From positions 1 through 64,000 of the forward strand of contig JANYDG010000079.1 in NCBI GenBank assembly GCA_025359885.1: a DNA stretch of 64,000 bases, given 5' to 3'. The DNA is from Acidobacteriota bacterium (GTDB taxonomy: Bacteria > Acidobacteriota > Terriglobia > Terriglobales > Acidobacteriaceae). The notes under the pieces were generated by a model that did no database searches, was not told the origin of the DNA, and worked only from the letters and a program-made list of their open reading frames with translations. The stretch's first letter is position 1. Each line of letters begins with the position of its first letter. A program made the position numbers and the translations under genes. Positions 26,065-34,990 of this stretch are shown piece after piece.

Positions 26065-26724
26065 ATGACGACGGTGACAGAAAAAATTGGTGCAAGTCAG
26101 GTCAAGGAGCTGCGTGAGAAGTCCGGCGCGCCCATGGGCGATTGTTTGAAGGCATTGCAGGAAGCCAAAGGCGACATTGAAGCCGCATTCGTAGTCCTGC
26201 GCAAGCGCGGCATGGCGTCGGCCCAGAAGAAGGCCGCCCGTACCACCAACGAAGGAGCAGTGGGTACCTACATCCACGCCGGCGGCAAGATCGGCGTCCT
26301 GCTTGAAGTCAATTGTGAGAGCGATTTCGTCGCCCGCACCGACGACTTCCAGAACCTGCTCAAAGACATCTCAATGCATATCGCCGCGAGCGACCCCCGC
26401 TACGTCCGTCCAGAGGACGTCACCCAGGAAGACCTCGACCGCGAAAAGGAAATCTACAAGGCGCAGGCCATCGCCAGCGGCAAGCCGGAAGCGATTGCCG
26501 AAAAGATGGTTGTCGGCAAGATGGCCAAGTTCTATGAAGAAGTCTGCCTGCTTGAGCAGCCCTTCATCAAAGAGCAGTCCATCTCCATCAAGGAACTGAT
26601 CGCGCAAAAGGTCGGCAAGCTCGGTGAAAACATCACCGTCCGCCGCTTCGCCCGTTTCAAGGTTGGCGACCCCAACTGGACCGTCGCCACCACCAGGCTC
26701 GTCGAAGGCACCTCAGCCGAGTAA
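26065..26724 (+). CDS. tsf: Elongation factor Ts
   Basis: A 219-residue guanine nucleotide exchange factor for EF-Tu. The N-terminal UBA-like domain (VKELREKSGAPMGDCLKAL) and core (GGKIGVLLEVNCESDFVART) are clear. The length matches the shorter EF-Ts type rather than the 283-residue E. coli form. ATG 26065 has AGGAG five bases upstream; a TTG at 26044 is less likely. pyrH, usually next in this cluster, lies 7.5 kb away. Confidence 0.97.
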   Translation: MTTVTEKIGASQVKELREKSGAPMGDCLKALQEAKGDIEAAFVVLRKRGMASAQKKAARTTNEGAVGTYIHAGGKIGVLLEVNCESDFVARTDDFQNLLKDISMHIAASDPRYVRPEDVTQEDLDREKEIYKAQAIASGKPEAIAEKMVVGKMAKFYEEVCLLEQPFIKEQSISIKELIAQKVGKLGENITVRRFARFKVGDPNWTVATTRLVEGTSAE

Positions 26725-26745
26725 TTGCCTTCTTCATCACGAATC

Positions 26746-26781
26746 CACAAAGGCCCGGAGCATCCGCTTCGGGCCTTTGTG
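26746..26781 (+). terminator. Intrinsic terminator after tsf
   Basis: A 12-bp perfect stem: CACAAAGGCCCG (26746-26757) with CGGGCCTTTGTG (26770-26781). It closes the rpsB-tsf unit. Confidence 0.8.
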
Positions 26782-26868
26782 CGTCTTCACGCACGCAGGC
26801 TGCGCAACCTCATCGCGGGCAATTAAGATTAGACGTTTGAGAATTGCCGTAACCAGAGGGACCTTTCC

Positions 26869-29658
26869 TTGCAAATTCGCCTGAGAATGCTGACGCCGCT
26901 CCTGTTTTCCCTGTTTTTCGCCGCTCTTCCAGCCAGCCCAGCCCCGGCCCAATCCGCCCTCGCCTCCGGCTGCGGAGGCGGCTTTGGCCCTGTGATCGTG
27001 CTCGACTGCGCCTGGCAGATGCAGTTCGCAACCAAGGTCGCTGAATCAGGAGCAGCCCTCTCCACCCCCGGCTACAAGCCCACCGGCTGGTACCAGGCCG
27101 TCGTCCCCGGTACCATCCTCACCACGCTCGTCAAAGCCGGAGTCTACCCCGAGCCCCTCTATGGCGAAAACAACCGCCCCGACCGCATCCCTGACTCCCT
27201 CAGCCGCAATTCCTACTGGTATGTCACCTCCGCCATCGCCCCCGCAGCTTCCAAGGGCAGCCACACCTGGCTCAACTTCGACGGCATCAACTACTCCGCA
27301 GACGTCTGGGTCAACGGTGCCCAAGTCGGCTCCATGCGCGGAGCCTTCAAGCGCGGCATCTTCGACATCACCCCCCAGCTCGCCTCCCAGGTCACCCCCG
27401 GCCAGCCAGCCCAGATCGTCCAAATCGCCGTCCTCATCACCCCCCAGCCCCACCCCGGCGACCCCCACGAACACACCATCGCCGACGGCATGGTCACCAA
27501 CGGCGGCATCACCGCCATCGACGGCCCCACCTTCCTCTCCACCATCGGCTGGGACTGGCTCCCCGGCATCCGCGACCGCGACTCCGGCATCTGGGCCAAA
27601 GTCTTCCTCTCGACCTCCGGCCCCGTCCTCGTCAAAGACCCCCTCGTCACCACCGATCTGCCGCTGCCCAGGACCGACTCAGCCGACGTCGCCATCACCA
27701 CCACCCTCCAGAACCTCACCGACCAGCCCCAGACCGGCACCCTCAAAGCGAAACTCGGCGAAATCTCCGTCCAGCGGCAAGTCACTCTCCCCCCCCACAC
27801 CTCCACCCCCATCGCCCTCGATCCCAAATCCTTCCCCGCCCTCCACCTCCTCAATCCCAGGCTCTGGTGGCCCAACGGCTACGGCCCGCAAAATCTCTAC
27901 CCCCTCAAGCTCAGCTTTGAACAAAACGGCAACGCCTCCGACAGCCAGACCCTCCAGGTCGGCGTCCGCAAGATTCAGTACACCGTCCCCGACTCTGAAA
28001 ACCTCACCATCTCCGTCAACGGAGTCCGCATCTTCATCCGTGGCGGTGACTGGGGCCTCGACGAAGGCCTCAAGCGCCTCTCCCGCGAGCGTCTCGATGC
28101 AGAATTTCGCCTCCATCAGCTCGCCAACATGAACCTTATCCGCAACTGGGTCGGTCAATCCACCAGCGAAGATTTCTACGAGCTCGCCGACAAATACGGC
28201 ATCCTCCTGTGGGACGAGTTCTTCCAGCCCAACCCCTCCGATGGCCCCAACCCTACCGACCTGCCTACGTACATGGCCAACGTGCGCGACAAGATTCTCC
28301 GCTACCGCAACCATCCCTCCATCGCCGTCTGGTGCGCCCGCAACGAGGGCTTCCCGCCTAAGCAAATCGACGACCAGCTCCGAATCCTCATGGCAGAGCT
28401 TGAACCCACGCGCCTCTACCAGCCCAGCTCCACCTCCGGCCACGGCGTCAACTCTGGCGGCCCCTACCGCTGGCGCACCCCCCGCGAATATTACGCCTAC
28501 TCTGAAGCCTTCAAAACTGAAATCGGCAGCTCGTCGATCCCCACCATCGAGAGCCTGCAAGGCATGATGCCCCAGAAGGATTGGGAGCAAATCGACGACG
28601 ACTGGGCCGAGCACGACCTCGCCCGCGGTGCTTCCGCCGGAGACACCTACCCCACCACACTGGCGAACCGCTACGGCAAGCTCGCCAACATGGCCGACTT
28701 CGTCCGCAAAAGCCAACTCGCCAACTACGAGGCCTACCGGGCCATGTATGAGGGGCGCAACGCCAAGCTCTTTAACCCCTCTACCGCCGTCATTACCTGG
28801 ATGAGCGCCCCCGCCCAGCCCAGCTTCGTCTGGCAGCTCTACCACTACGACCTCGAACCCAACGCCTCGCTCTTCGCCGTGAAGAAAGCAGGCGAAATGG
28901 TCCACGTCCAGCTCAATGAATCGAATGGCGAACTCCAGGTCATCAACAACCGCCCCGAAATCCTCAAAGGCGCAACGGTCCACGAATCCATCTACGCCCT
29001 CGACGGCACTCTCAGCTTTGAACACGACTTCGACGTCACCGGTCCCGCCACCTCCGCCATCAACCTCGGCCAGGCTGATCCCTTCGGCGGCTTCTGTGAG
29101 GGCTGGGACCCGGCCTGCAAGGTCTTCTCCACTCAGGTACACTTCGTTCGCCTCGTGCTAAAAGACTCCACCGGCCTGCCCATCTCTGAGAATTTCTACT
29201 GGCGGGGCTCTCTCGCCGAACCAGAAAACCTCCTCGCGCTCGACTCAATGAAGCCGGTAACGCTTGAAGCCAAAGCCACCCGCCTCGACCGCGACGGCAA
29301 CGCCTACTTCGTCGTTACCCTGCACAACCCGTCAAAGCAGATCGCCCTCATGGCCCACCTCCAGCTCCGCCGCAACAAGCCCGGTACCGCCGAGCCCGGC
29401 GCGTCTGAGAGCCAGCGCGTCCTGCCCGTCTACGCCAGCGACAACTACGTCTCGCTCGTCCCCGGCGAAACCCGCTCCATCACCCTCGAAGCAGCCACTG
29501 CATCGCTCAAAGGCGAATCTCCGCTCATCACCCTCGACGGCTGGAATATCGCCGTCACCGCCCCCGGCTCACCGATTCCCGTCGAACCGAACACCAACGC
29601 CCTGGTCAGCCACTGGCCCATCACCGGCCTGCCCATGGTCGCCCATACGTGGAAGTAG
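26869..29658 (+). CDS. GH2 family glycosidase, exo-beta-glucosaminidase/mannosidase-like
   Basis: A 929-residue exported enzyme with a signal peptide (LTPLLFSLFFAALPASPAPAQ). An N-terminal jelly-roll domain follows (GWYQAVVPGTILTTLVKAG, SYWYVTSAIAP, VWVNGAQVG). The catalytic barrel has acid/base Glu493 in VWCARNEG and a candidate nucleophile Glu551 in KTEIGSSS. The layout and the VPGT opening are closest to exo-beta-D-glucosaminidases and beta-mannosidases of GH2, so chitosan-like or mannan-derived sugars are likely. It starts with TTG at 26869 after CAGAGGGA. The codons are unusually C-rich at third positions, with many CCC runs. It sits between tsf and pyrH, next to the hydrogenase operon, with no evident link to either. 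Confidence 0.88.
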   Translation: MQIRLRMLTPLLFSLFFAALPASPAPAQSALASGCGGGFGPVIVLDCAWQMQFATKVAESGAALSTPGYKPTGWYQAVVPGTILTTLVKAGVYPEPLYGENNRPDRIPDSLSRNSYWYVTSAIAPAASKGSHTWLNFDGINYSADVWVNGAQVGSMRGAFKRGIFDITPQLASQVTPGQPAQIVQIAVLITPQPHPGDPHEHTIADGMVTNGGITAIDGPTFLSTIGWDWLPGIRDRDSGIWAKVFLSTSGPVLVKDPLVTTDLPLPRTDSADVAITTTLQNLTDQPQTGTLKAKLGEISVQRQVTLPPHTSTPIALDPKSFPALHLLNPRLWWPNGYGPQNLYPLKLSFEQNGNASDSQTLQVGVRKIQYTVPDSENLTISVNGVRIFIRGGDWGLDEGLKRLSRERLDAEFRLHQLANMNLIRNWVGQSTSEDFYELADKYGILLWDEFFQPNPSDGPNPTDLPTYMANVRDKILRYRNHPSIAVWCARNEGFPPKQIDDQLRILMAELEPTRLYQPSSTSGHGVNSGGPYRWRTPREYYAYSEAFKTEIGSSSIPTIESLQGMMPQKDWEQIDDDWAEHDLARGASAGDTYPTTLANRYGKLANMADFVRKSQLANYEAYRAMYEGRNAKLFNPSTAVITWMSAPAQPSFVWQLYHYDLEPNASLFAVKKAGEMVHVQLNESNGELQVINNRPEILKGATVHESIYALDGTLSFEHDFDVTGPATSAINLGQADPFGGFCEGWDPACKVFSTQVHFVRLVLKDSTGLPISENFYWRGSLAEPENLLALDSMKPVTLEAKATRLDRDGNAYFVVTLHNPSKQIALMAHLQLRRNKPGTAEPGASESQRVLPVYASDNYVSLVPGETRSITLEAATASLKGESPLITLDGWNIAVTAPGSPIPVEPNTNALVSHWPITGLPMVAHTWK

Positions 29659-29977
29659 CTTCGCAACAGGTTTCTCGTGGATACGACCAAACCAGTCAAA
29701 GACTTCTGATGTATTTCGAATTTGAGTTTCAGACCCGGGTTTCTCAAATTCCCAGGCAAACAGACCACCACTTCCTTGCCGAGGATTAAAACCCTTCCGC
29801 GTACACTCGCAATAGACTTGGCACCCAAACCACCCGCTCCCAACCAGACAAAGCAGACAAGAGTGCCGAAATATTGCAATACGCAATAAAGAGGCACGCA
29901 GAACGCCGGAAATACCCGAAAAGGTACCCCCCTCCCCCCCCCTTTATTATCAGACATTGTCGAGAATGACGCCGCTC
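29659..29977. other. Convergent intergenic region with hairpin and poly-C tract
   Basis: There is no gene here. GAATTTGAG (29718-29726) pairs with CTCAAATTC (29743-29751) and may terminate the GH2 transcript. At 29927-29942 there is C6-T-C9, the longest homopolymer-like tract I noticed in the window. It lies beyond the 3' ends of both flanking genes, so a role in phase variation is unlikely. Confidence 0.5.
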
Positions 29978-30448
29978 TCAACCAACCACAGCAGTGAGCT
30001 CCGCCTTGACCTGCTCCACCGCAACCTTGACCGCCTTCGAAATCGCCGGCGAAAGGCTCAGCGTAATCGGCTGCTTTGGATCGATGCTGATTGCGTACAG
30101 CACCACGTTATGCTCGCCGCCCAGCATGTAAAACACATCCAGCAGGTCCTTCACCCCGACATCATGAGCCGTCAGGGTCGGCGGATAATCCCGCGAAAAG
30201 CGAGGAACCGTCCGCGTCACCGTACCAATCGGGTTACCGTCTGCCGCCGCGTCAATCAGCACAACGCGGTCGGCACACTGCATCGGCTCGAGCAGGATGA
30301 ATCCACCTGTGCCGCCATCCAGCAACTCCGCATGGGGCGGCAATGGCTGCGCTTTGAGAGCGCGCACCACATGCACGCCGACCCCCTCGTCGCCCATCAG
30401 AACGTTGCCAAGCCCCAGCACCAACGTTTTTCCATTTTTACTTCTCAC
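29978..30448 (-). CDS. hupD: [NiFe]-hydrogenase maturation protease
   Basis: A 156-residue endopeptidase of the HyaD/HupD/HybD family. It removes the C-terminal tail of the hydrogenase large subunit after nickel insertion. The N-terminus shows LVLGLGNVLMGDEGVGVHVV, with the Glu and following Asp positions that sense nickel. GTG 30448 has GGGAG upstream and overlaps the cytochrome gene by 11 bases; the open frame to 30595 is shadow. Its target is surely the adjacent large subunit, which carries a 15-residue extension past the last His. Confidence 0.9.
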   Translation of the reverse strand: MRSKNGKTLVLGLGNVLMGDEGVGVHVVRALKAQPLPPHAELLDGGTGGFILLEPMQCADRVVLIDAAADGNPIGTVTRTVPRFSRDYPPTLTAHDVGVKDLLDVFYMLGGEHNVVLYAISIDPKQPITLSLSPAISKAVKVAVEQVKAELTAVVG

Positions 30449-31175
30449 GCTTCTCCCGCTCAAACTTCCAGCCACCAATGATCGACGAAACCGTGCCACG
30501 CCCTTCAATGTAGTCGTGATAAAACGCAAGGTAAACATGAACCACGACGAACGTGACAAAGAACCACAGGAACAGGTGATGCCAGAACCGCACACTGAAT
30601 TCGCCTCCCATCAACGGCACGATCCAAACAAACATGCGCGGTAGCCACGAAGAACTCATGCTGGAATACAAGGCAAATCCCGTAATCGTTTGGAAGACAA
30701 ACGCCAGGAAGGTGAAGAAGTAAATCAGCCCGGCAAGAGAATTGTGCCCCGTCGAGATCGGCCCATGCAGCTTGGTTTCAAGTACATCGGCCTTGATTAC
30801 ATCCACCATCTCCTGCCGCTGCGCTGGCTTCAAGGGAAAGAAGGCGGTCCAATGAGAGTATTTGTTGCCCACAAATCCCCAGTAAATCCGCGCCATGAAG
30901 TTGAACACATACACAAACGCCGCAGTGAAATGCAGGAATCGCACCCACCCAAACCAGTACTGCTGGTAGGCCTCAGCCGCATACAGTGGGCTCGTGGGCG
31001 CGCCGATCAGGTAGCCGGTCGCACACAGCAGCACCAGCGCTACCGCATTGATCCAGTGGTAGATGCGTACCGGCAATTCCCACACATACACGCGCCGGTA
31101 CTCTACCGGTTGCTGATGGTCCAGCGGCGTCCTGCGCCCTCGACCGATGCCTACGCCAATCTCTGGAGAGCTCAT
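30438..31175 (-). CDS. hupC: Ni/Fe-hydrogenase b-type cytochrome subunit
   Basis: A 245-residue membrane protein with about four helices. Conserved histidines appear in VRIYHWINAVAL, RFLHFTAAFVY, HHLFLWFFVTFVVVHVYLAFYHD and would bind two b hemes. The subunit anchors the S-L dimer to the periplasmic face and passes electrons to quinone. ATG 31175 lies four bases past the large-subunit stop. The next gene is the maturation protease. Confidence 0.92.
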   Translation of the reverse strand: MSSPEIGVGIGRGRRTPLDHQQPVEYRRVYVWELPVRIYHWINAVALVLLCATGYLIGAPTSPLYAAEAYQQYWFGWVRFLHFTAAFVYVFNFMARIYWGFVGNKYSHWTAFFPLKPAQRQEMVDVIKADVLETKLHGPISTGHNSLAGLIYFFTFLAFVFQTITGFALYSSMSSSWLPRMFVWIVPLMGGEFSVRFWHHLFLWFFVTFVVVHVYLAFYHDYIEGRGTVSSIIGGWKFEREKREK

Positions 31176-31179
31176 AATC

Positions 31180-32892
31180 TCACTCGAAGGAAACCTGGTG
31201 AAGGTGCCGGCCCTGCGGATCGTACAAATGCACAGCGCAGGCCAGGCACGGGTCAAAAGAATGAATGGTGCGCAGTATCTCAACCGGCTCGTCAATCTTC
31301 GCCACCGGCGTCCCGATCAAGGCCTGCTCAAACGAGGATCGCTGCTGCTTGGCATCGCGCGGCGAGCCGTTCCACGTCGTCGGCACCACCAGTTGGTAGT
31401 TCTCAATTGCCCCATCGCGAATCTTGATCCAATGCGCCAACGCCCCTCGCGGTGCCTCGGTCAGGCCAACCCCTTCAGCAGAAGCAGGCCAGGTCTTAGG
31501 CTCCCAAAGCGCGCCGTTGAAGGTAGAAACCTCGTTGATCTTGACTCGCGCCATCAATTCGTCAAAGAACTCCTTCAGCCAGCGCATCGCCAGATCCGCG
31601 TCCAACGCCCGCGCCGCCGTCCGGCCCAGCGTCGAGAAGAGCGCGCCAACCGGCACATTCAGCTTGCCCAGTGTCTGGCCCACCAGTTCTTTCACGTCCG
31701 TGTGTCCCGCAGCATAGGCCACCACCAGCCGTGATAGCGGGCCCACTTCCATCGCCTGTTCTTTCCAGCGTGGCGTCTTCAGAAAGGAGTACTTCTCAAA
31801 CCCCTCCAGCGTCTCAAAGGGCGGTTTCGGGCCCGTGTAGTTCAGCTTCGTTTCGCCAGCCCAGGGGTGAATACCTTGCTCGTTACCGCCATCGTAGCTG
31901 TACCAGGAGTGTGCAATGTATTCCTTGATCTCCTGCGAGTCGGTTGGATTCACAGGATGCACGGTGCTCAAATCGCGATTAAGCACCACCCCACGCGGAT
32001 ACTTGAAGGCCTCAATCTGGGCATACCCTCGGGTTGGGAACTCGCCATAGCTAAGGTAATTCGATAGCCCGCCACCCCATTGCGACCAATCCTTGTAGAA
32101 GGAAGCCACAGCCATCACGTCAGGAATGTAAACCTCGTTCACAAACTCAGTCGCCTGATCGATCAGACGCGAAACCAGATTAAGCCGTTCCGAGTTGATC
32201 GCCGCTACTTCATTGGTGTCGATCGAACAGGGAACGCCGCCAACGACATAATTCGGATGCGGATTCTTCCCGCCAAACACCGCGTGTATCTTGACGATCT
32301 CTTTCTGCCACACGAGAGCATCCAGGTAGTGTGCTACCGCAATCAGGTTCACCTCTGGCGGCAGCTTGTAGGAAGGGTGCCCCCAATAGCCGTTGGCAAA
32401 GATACCCAGACCGTTCGCGGCAAACGACTTGATCTTGTCCTGAACTTCAGAGAAGTATGCAGGCGTGTTCTTATCCCACTTTGAAAACGATCCGGCCAGC
32501 TCGGCTGCCTTCTTTGGATCTGCCTTGAGAGCGTTCACGATATCCACCCAGTCGAGGGCATGCAGGTGGTAAAAGTGGACCACATGATCCTGTACGTACT
32601 GCGCAGCCATCATGATGTTGCGAATCAGCTCTGCGGTAGGAGGGACTGCGATCCCAAGCGCATTCTCAACGGCACGCACGCTGGTCAGGGCATGCACCGT
32701 TGTGCAGACACCACAGACGCGTTCGCAAATAGCCCATGCATCCCGTGGGTCGCGGCCAATCAGAATCTTCTCCAGGCCGCGCACCATCGTACCTGCGCTG
32801 TAGGCGTCGGTGATGACACCGTTTTCGACCACTGCCTCAATCCGCAGGTGCCCTTCAATTCGAGTTACAGGATCGACTACGATACGCGTCAT
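31180..32892 (-). CDS. hupL: [NiFe]-hydrogenase large subunit
   Basis: A 570-residue catalytic subunit that oxidises H2 at the Ni-Fe site. The N-terminal ligand motif is RVCGVCTTVH (Cys60, Cys63) and the C-terminal one is DPCLACAVH (Cys549, Cys552, His555), giving all four cysteines. A tail of 15 residues follows His555 and is expected to be cut by the protease encoded downstream. The gene order S-L-C-D matches membrane-bound uptake (group 1) hydrogenases. It starts at ATG 32892, six bases after the small-subunit stop. Confidence 0.96.
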   Translation of the reverse strand: MTRIVVDPVTRIEGHLRIEAVVENGVITDAYSAGTMVRGLEKILIGRDPRDAWAICERVCGVCTTVHALTSVRAVENALGIAVPPTAELIRNIMMAAQYVQDHVVHFYHLHALDWVDIVNALKADPKKAAELAGSFSKWDKNTPAYFSEVQDKIKSFAANGLGIFANGYWGHPSYKLPPEVNLIAVAHYLDALVWQKEIVKIHAVFGGKNPHPNYVVGGVPCSIDTNEVAAINSERLNLVSRLIDQATEFVNEVYIPDVMAVASFYKDWSQWGGGLSNYLSYGEFPTRGYAQIEAFKYPRGVVLNRDLSTVHPVNPTDSQEIKEYIAHSWYSYDGGNEQGIHPWAGETKLNYTGPKPPFETLEGFEKYSFLKTPRWKEQAMEVGPLSRLVVAYAAGHTDVKELVGQTLGKLNVPVGALFSTLGRTAARALDADLAMRWLKEFFDELMARVKINEVSTFNGALWEPKTWPASAEGVGLTEAPRGALAHWIKIRDGAIENYQLVVPTTWNGSPRDAKQQRSSFEQALIGTPVAKIDEPVEILRTIHSFDPCLACAVHLYDPQGRHLHQVSFE

Positions 32893-32898
32893 ATTTCC

Positions 32899-33987
32899 TC
32901 ACACCTCTGGTTGATCTTCTTCATGCACTTCTGCAATGACTTTTCTCTTGCGCACGTTGGTAACGACCGCGTGAGCCGCCACCCCTGCGACCGTCGCAAT
33001 TCCCACCAGTCCGCCGATCTTGTCTGCGGTGCTCTCGACACCAAAGCCAGGGAACGACGGCAGATGTTGATAGATAGGACCGTTGTCCCAGAATCCCGTC
33101 TCGCTACAACCAATGCAGCCGTGGCCAGATTGAATCGGGTAGCTGGTGCCCTCATTCCACTTCACCACCGAACAGGCGTTGTAGGTGACCGGTCCCTTGC
33201 AGCCCATCTTGTACAGGCAATAGCCTTTTCGCGCATTTTCGTCGTCAAACGACTCAACAAACAGCCCAGCGTCATAGTTGGGCCTGCGGTAGCAGGTGTC
33301 ATGAACGCGGCGTCCGTAAAACTCCTTGGGACGATTCTGGTTATCCAGCGCCGGTACCTGGCCAAGTACCAGCAAATGCGTCACGACCGCCATCATCACG
33401 TCCGCGATAGGTGGGCAACCCGGAACGTTGATCACCGGCTTGTCAATCAACTTGTAGATAGGTGTCGCTCCAGTCGGATTGGGCTTGGCTGCTTGAACAC
33501 ATCCATTCGAAGCGCAACTGCCCCAGGCCACTACCGCCGCAGCATCGCGTGCGACCGTCTGCAGAATCGACTCAGCAGTTTTGCCGCCGATCATGCAATA
33601 AACGCCGTCGGCACCGGTCGGCACCGCCCCTTCCACCAGAACAATGTACTTCCCCTTGTTGTTCTTGATGGTGTCGTTGAGACTTTTTTCAGCCTGAAAA
33701 CCCGAAGCAGCCATCAGTGTTTCGGAGTAGTTGAGCGAAAGCACATCGAGCAGTACGTCGAGCACAATCGGGTGCGACGCCCTGAGAAACGATTCGCTGC
33801 AGCAGGTGCACTCCTGAAAATGCATCCAGAGAACTGCTGGCTTTTCCTTCTTCTCAAAGGCCGAGGCGACCTGGCTCACCCCGCTAGGGCCAAGTCCGGC
33901 CACCGTCGCCGCCGCCGCGCAAAACTGAAAAAAATCCCTGCGGGTGTAGCCTTTCTGCTGCATGGATTGCCAAATCGAGAGAGACAT
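32899..33987 (-). CDS. hupS: [NiFe]-hydrogenase small subunit, six-Cys proximal cluster
   Basis: A 362-residue Fe-S subunit with a twin-arginine signal (TRRDFF, residues 15-20), so it crosses the membrane folded with its partner, and a C-terminal hydrophobic anchor (GLVGIATVAGVAAHAVV). The proximal cluster region reads ECTCCSES (Cys60, Cys62, Cys63) and WGSCASNGC (Cys158, Cys163). The two extra cysteines, at 62 and 163, are those that create the [4Fe-3S] cluster of O2-tolerant group 1d enzymes such as E. coli Hyd-1; standard enzymes have Gly there. GAGG precedes ATG 33987. No hyp maturation genes lie in the window. Confidence 0.94.
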   Translation of the reverse strand: MSLSIWQSMQQKGYTRRDFFQFCAAAATVAGLGPSGVSQVASAFEKKEKPAVLWMHFQECTCCSESFLRASHPIVLDVLLDVLSLNYSETLMAASGFQAEKSLNDTIKNNKGKYIVLVEGAVPTGADGVYCMIGGKTAESILQTVARDAAAVVAWGSCASNGCVQAAKPNPTGATPIYKLIDKPVINVPGCPPIADVMMAVVTHLLVLGQVPALDNQNRPKEFYGRRVHDTCYRRPNYDAGLFVESFDDENARKGYCLYKMGCKGPVTYNACSVVKWNEGTSYPIQSGHGCIGCSETGFWDNGPIYQHLPSFPGFGVESTADKIGGLVGIATVAGVAAHAVVTNVRKRKVIAEVHEEDQPEV

Positions 33988-34248
33988 TCCTACCTCACTA
34001 TCGGTGCAGGCATCTTCGGTAAGCCTGAGTCGCTGGGCAAATCCAGGCAGTCCGCGTTCGTGCATCCCCGACGAATGACAGCCACGCTACGCCGCTCGTA
34101 CAGCCCTGCGCTGTGCGCCGTGTCACACGATATTTGCCCAGCAACCTTGGCCCAACAGTCACCGACAATCCTTGACCGCTGAGCCTCAGGCTGCCGCGCA
34201 CTGCAGTCCGGCCCAATGCAACCCGAGGTATGCGATACTCGAAAAGGC

Positions 34249-34953
34249 ATGTATAAACGGATCGTACTCAAGCTTTCAGGGGAAGCGCTCGCAGGCAAGA
34301 AGGGTTTTGGCCTGGATGCAGAGCGCGTCATTGAGATCACTAACGAAATCGTCGAAGTCCGCTCACTGGGCGTCGAGGTAGCAATCGTCGTTGGCGGTGG
34401 CAATTTCTTTCGTGGCGTCGCCGAGCAGGCCAAGGAAATGGATCGCGTCTCTGCCGACAACATGGGCATGCTGTCCACTGTCATCAACGCAATCGCTCTC
34501 CAGGACGCCATCGAAAAGCATGATGTCCAGTGCCGCGTCATGACTGCCATTTCCATGGATCAGGTCGCCGAGCCCTATATTCGCCGCCGGGCCGTCCGGC
34601 ATCTCGAAAAAGGCCGCGTCGTTATCTTTGCAGCTGGTATTGGAAACCCCTTTTTTTCCACCGATACGGCGGCTTCACTGCGCGCCATGGAGATCAAGGC
34701 TGACGTTCTCATGAAGGCAACCAAGGTGGAGGGCATCTACAACGCCGACCCCGTCCTCTTCAAAGATGCCGTCAAGTACGACGAAATCACCTACATGGAG
34801 ATCCTCAAGCAGGGGCTCAAAGTGATGGACTTGACCGCCGTAAGTCTCTGCAAAGACAACAACTTGCCGATGATCATCTTCAACATGAACCGGCCCGGCA
34901 ACATTCGCCGCGTCGCCATGGGTGAAAAGGTCGGTTCGCTGGTAACTTCCTAG
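34249..34953 (+). CDS. pyrH: UMP kinase
   Basis: A 234-residue amino-acid-kinase-fold enzyme converting UMP to UDP for pyrimidine nucleotide synthesis. Motifs: [78 protein letters not shown] and [14 protein letters not shown]. It is usually next to tsf and frr; here tsf is 7.5 kb away and frr is absent from the window. The start at ATG 34249 fits the conserved N-terminus. Confidence 0.97.
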   Translation: MYKRIVLKLSGEALAGKKGFGLDAERVIEITNEIVEVRSLGVEVAIVVGGGNFFRGVAEQAKEMDRVSADNMGMLSTVINAIALQDAIEKHDVQCRVMTAISMDQVAEPYIRRRAVRHLEKGRVVIFAAGIGNPFFSTDTAASLRAMEIKADVLMKATKVEGIYNADPVLFKDAVKYDEITYMEILKQGLKVMDLTAVSLCKDNNLPMIIFNMNRPGNIRRVAMGEKVGSLVTS

Positions 34954-34990
34954 CCGTCTCCGCGCTCTGCTACTGTCGTCTAATTGCCCA

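Noticed and set aside
27679-29142. 487-codon minus-strand frame within the GH2 gene
   Set aside because: Product of the gene's strong third-position C bias; low-complexity Gly/Val/Glu sequence.
29927-29942. C6-T-C9 tract as a phase-variation switch
   Set aside because: It lies between two convergent gene ends, not in a coding start or promoter.
32560-34182. 540-codon plus-strand frame across the hydrogenase genes
   Set aside because: Antisense to two clearly real subunits; His/Arg-rich composition typical of shadow frames.
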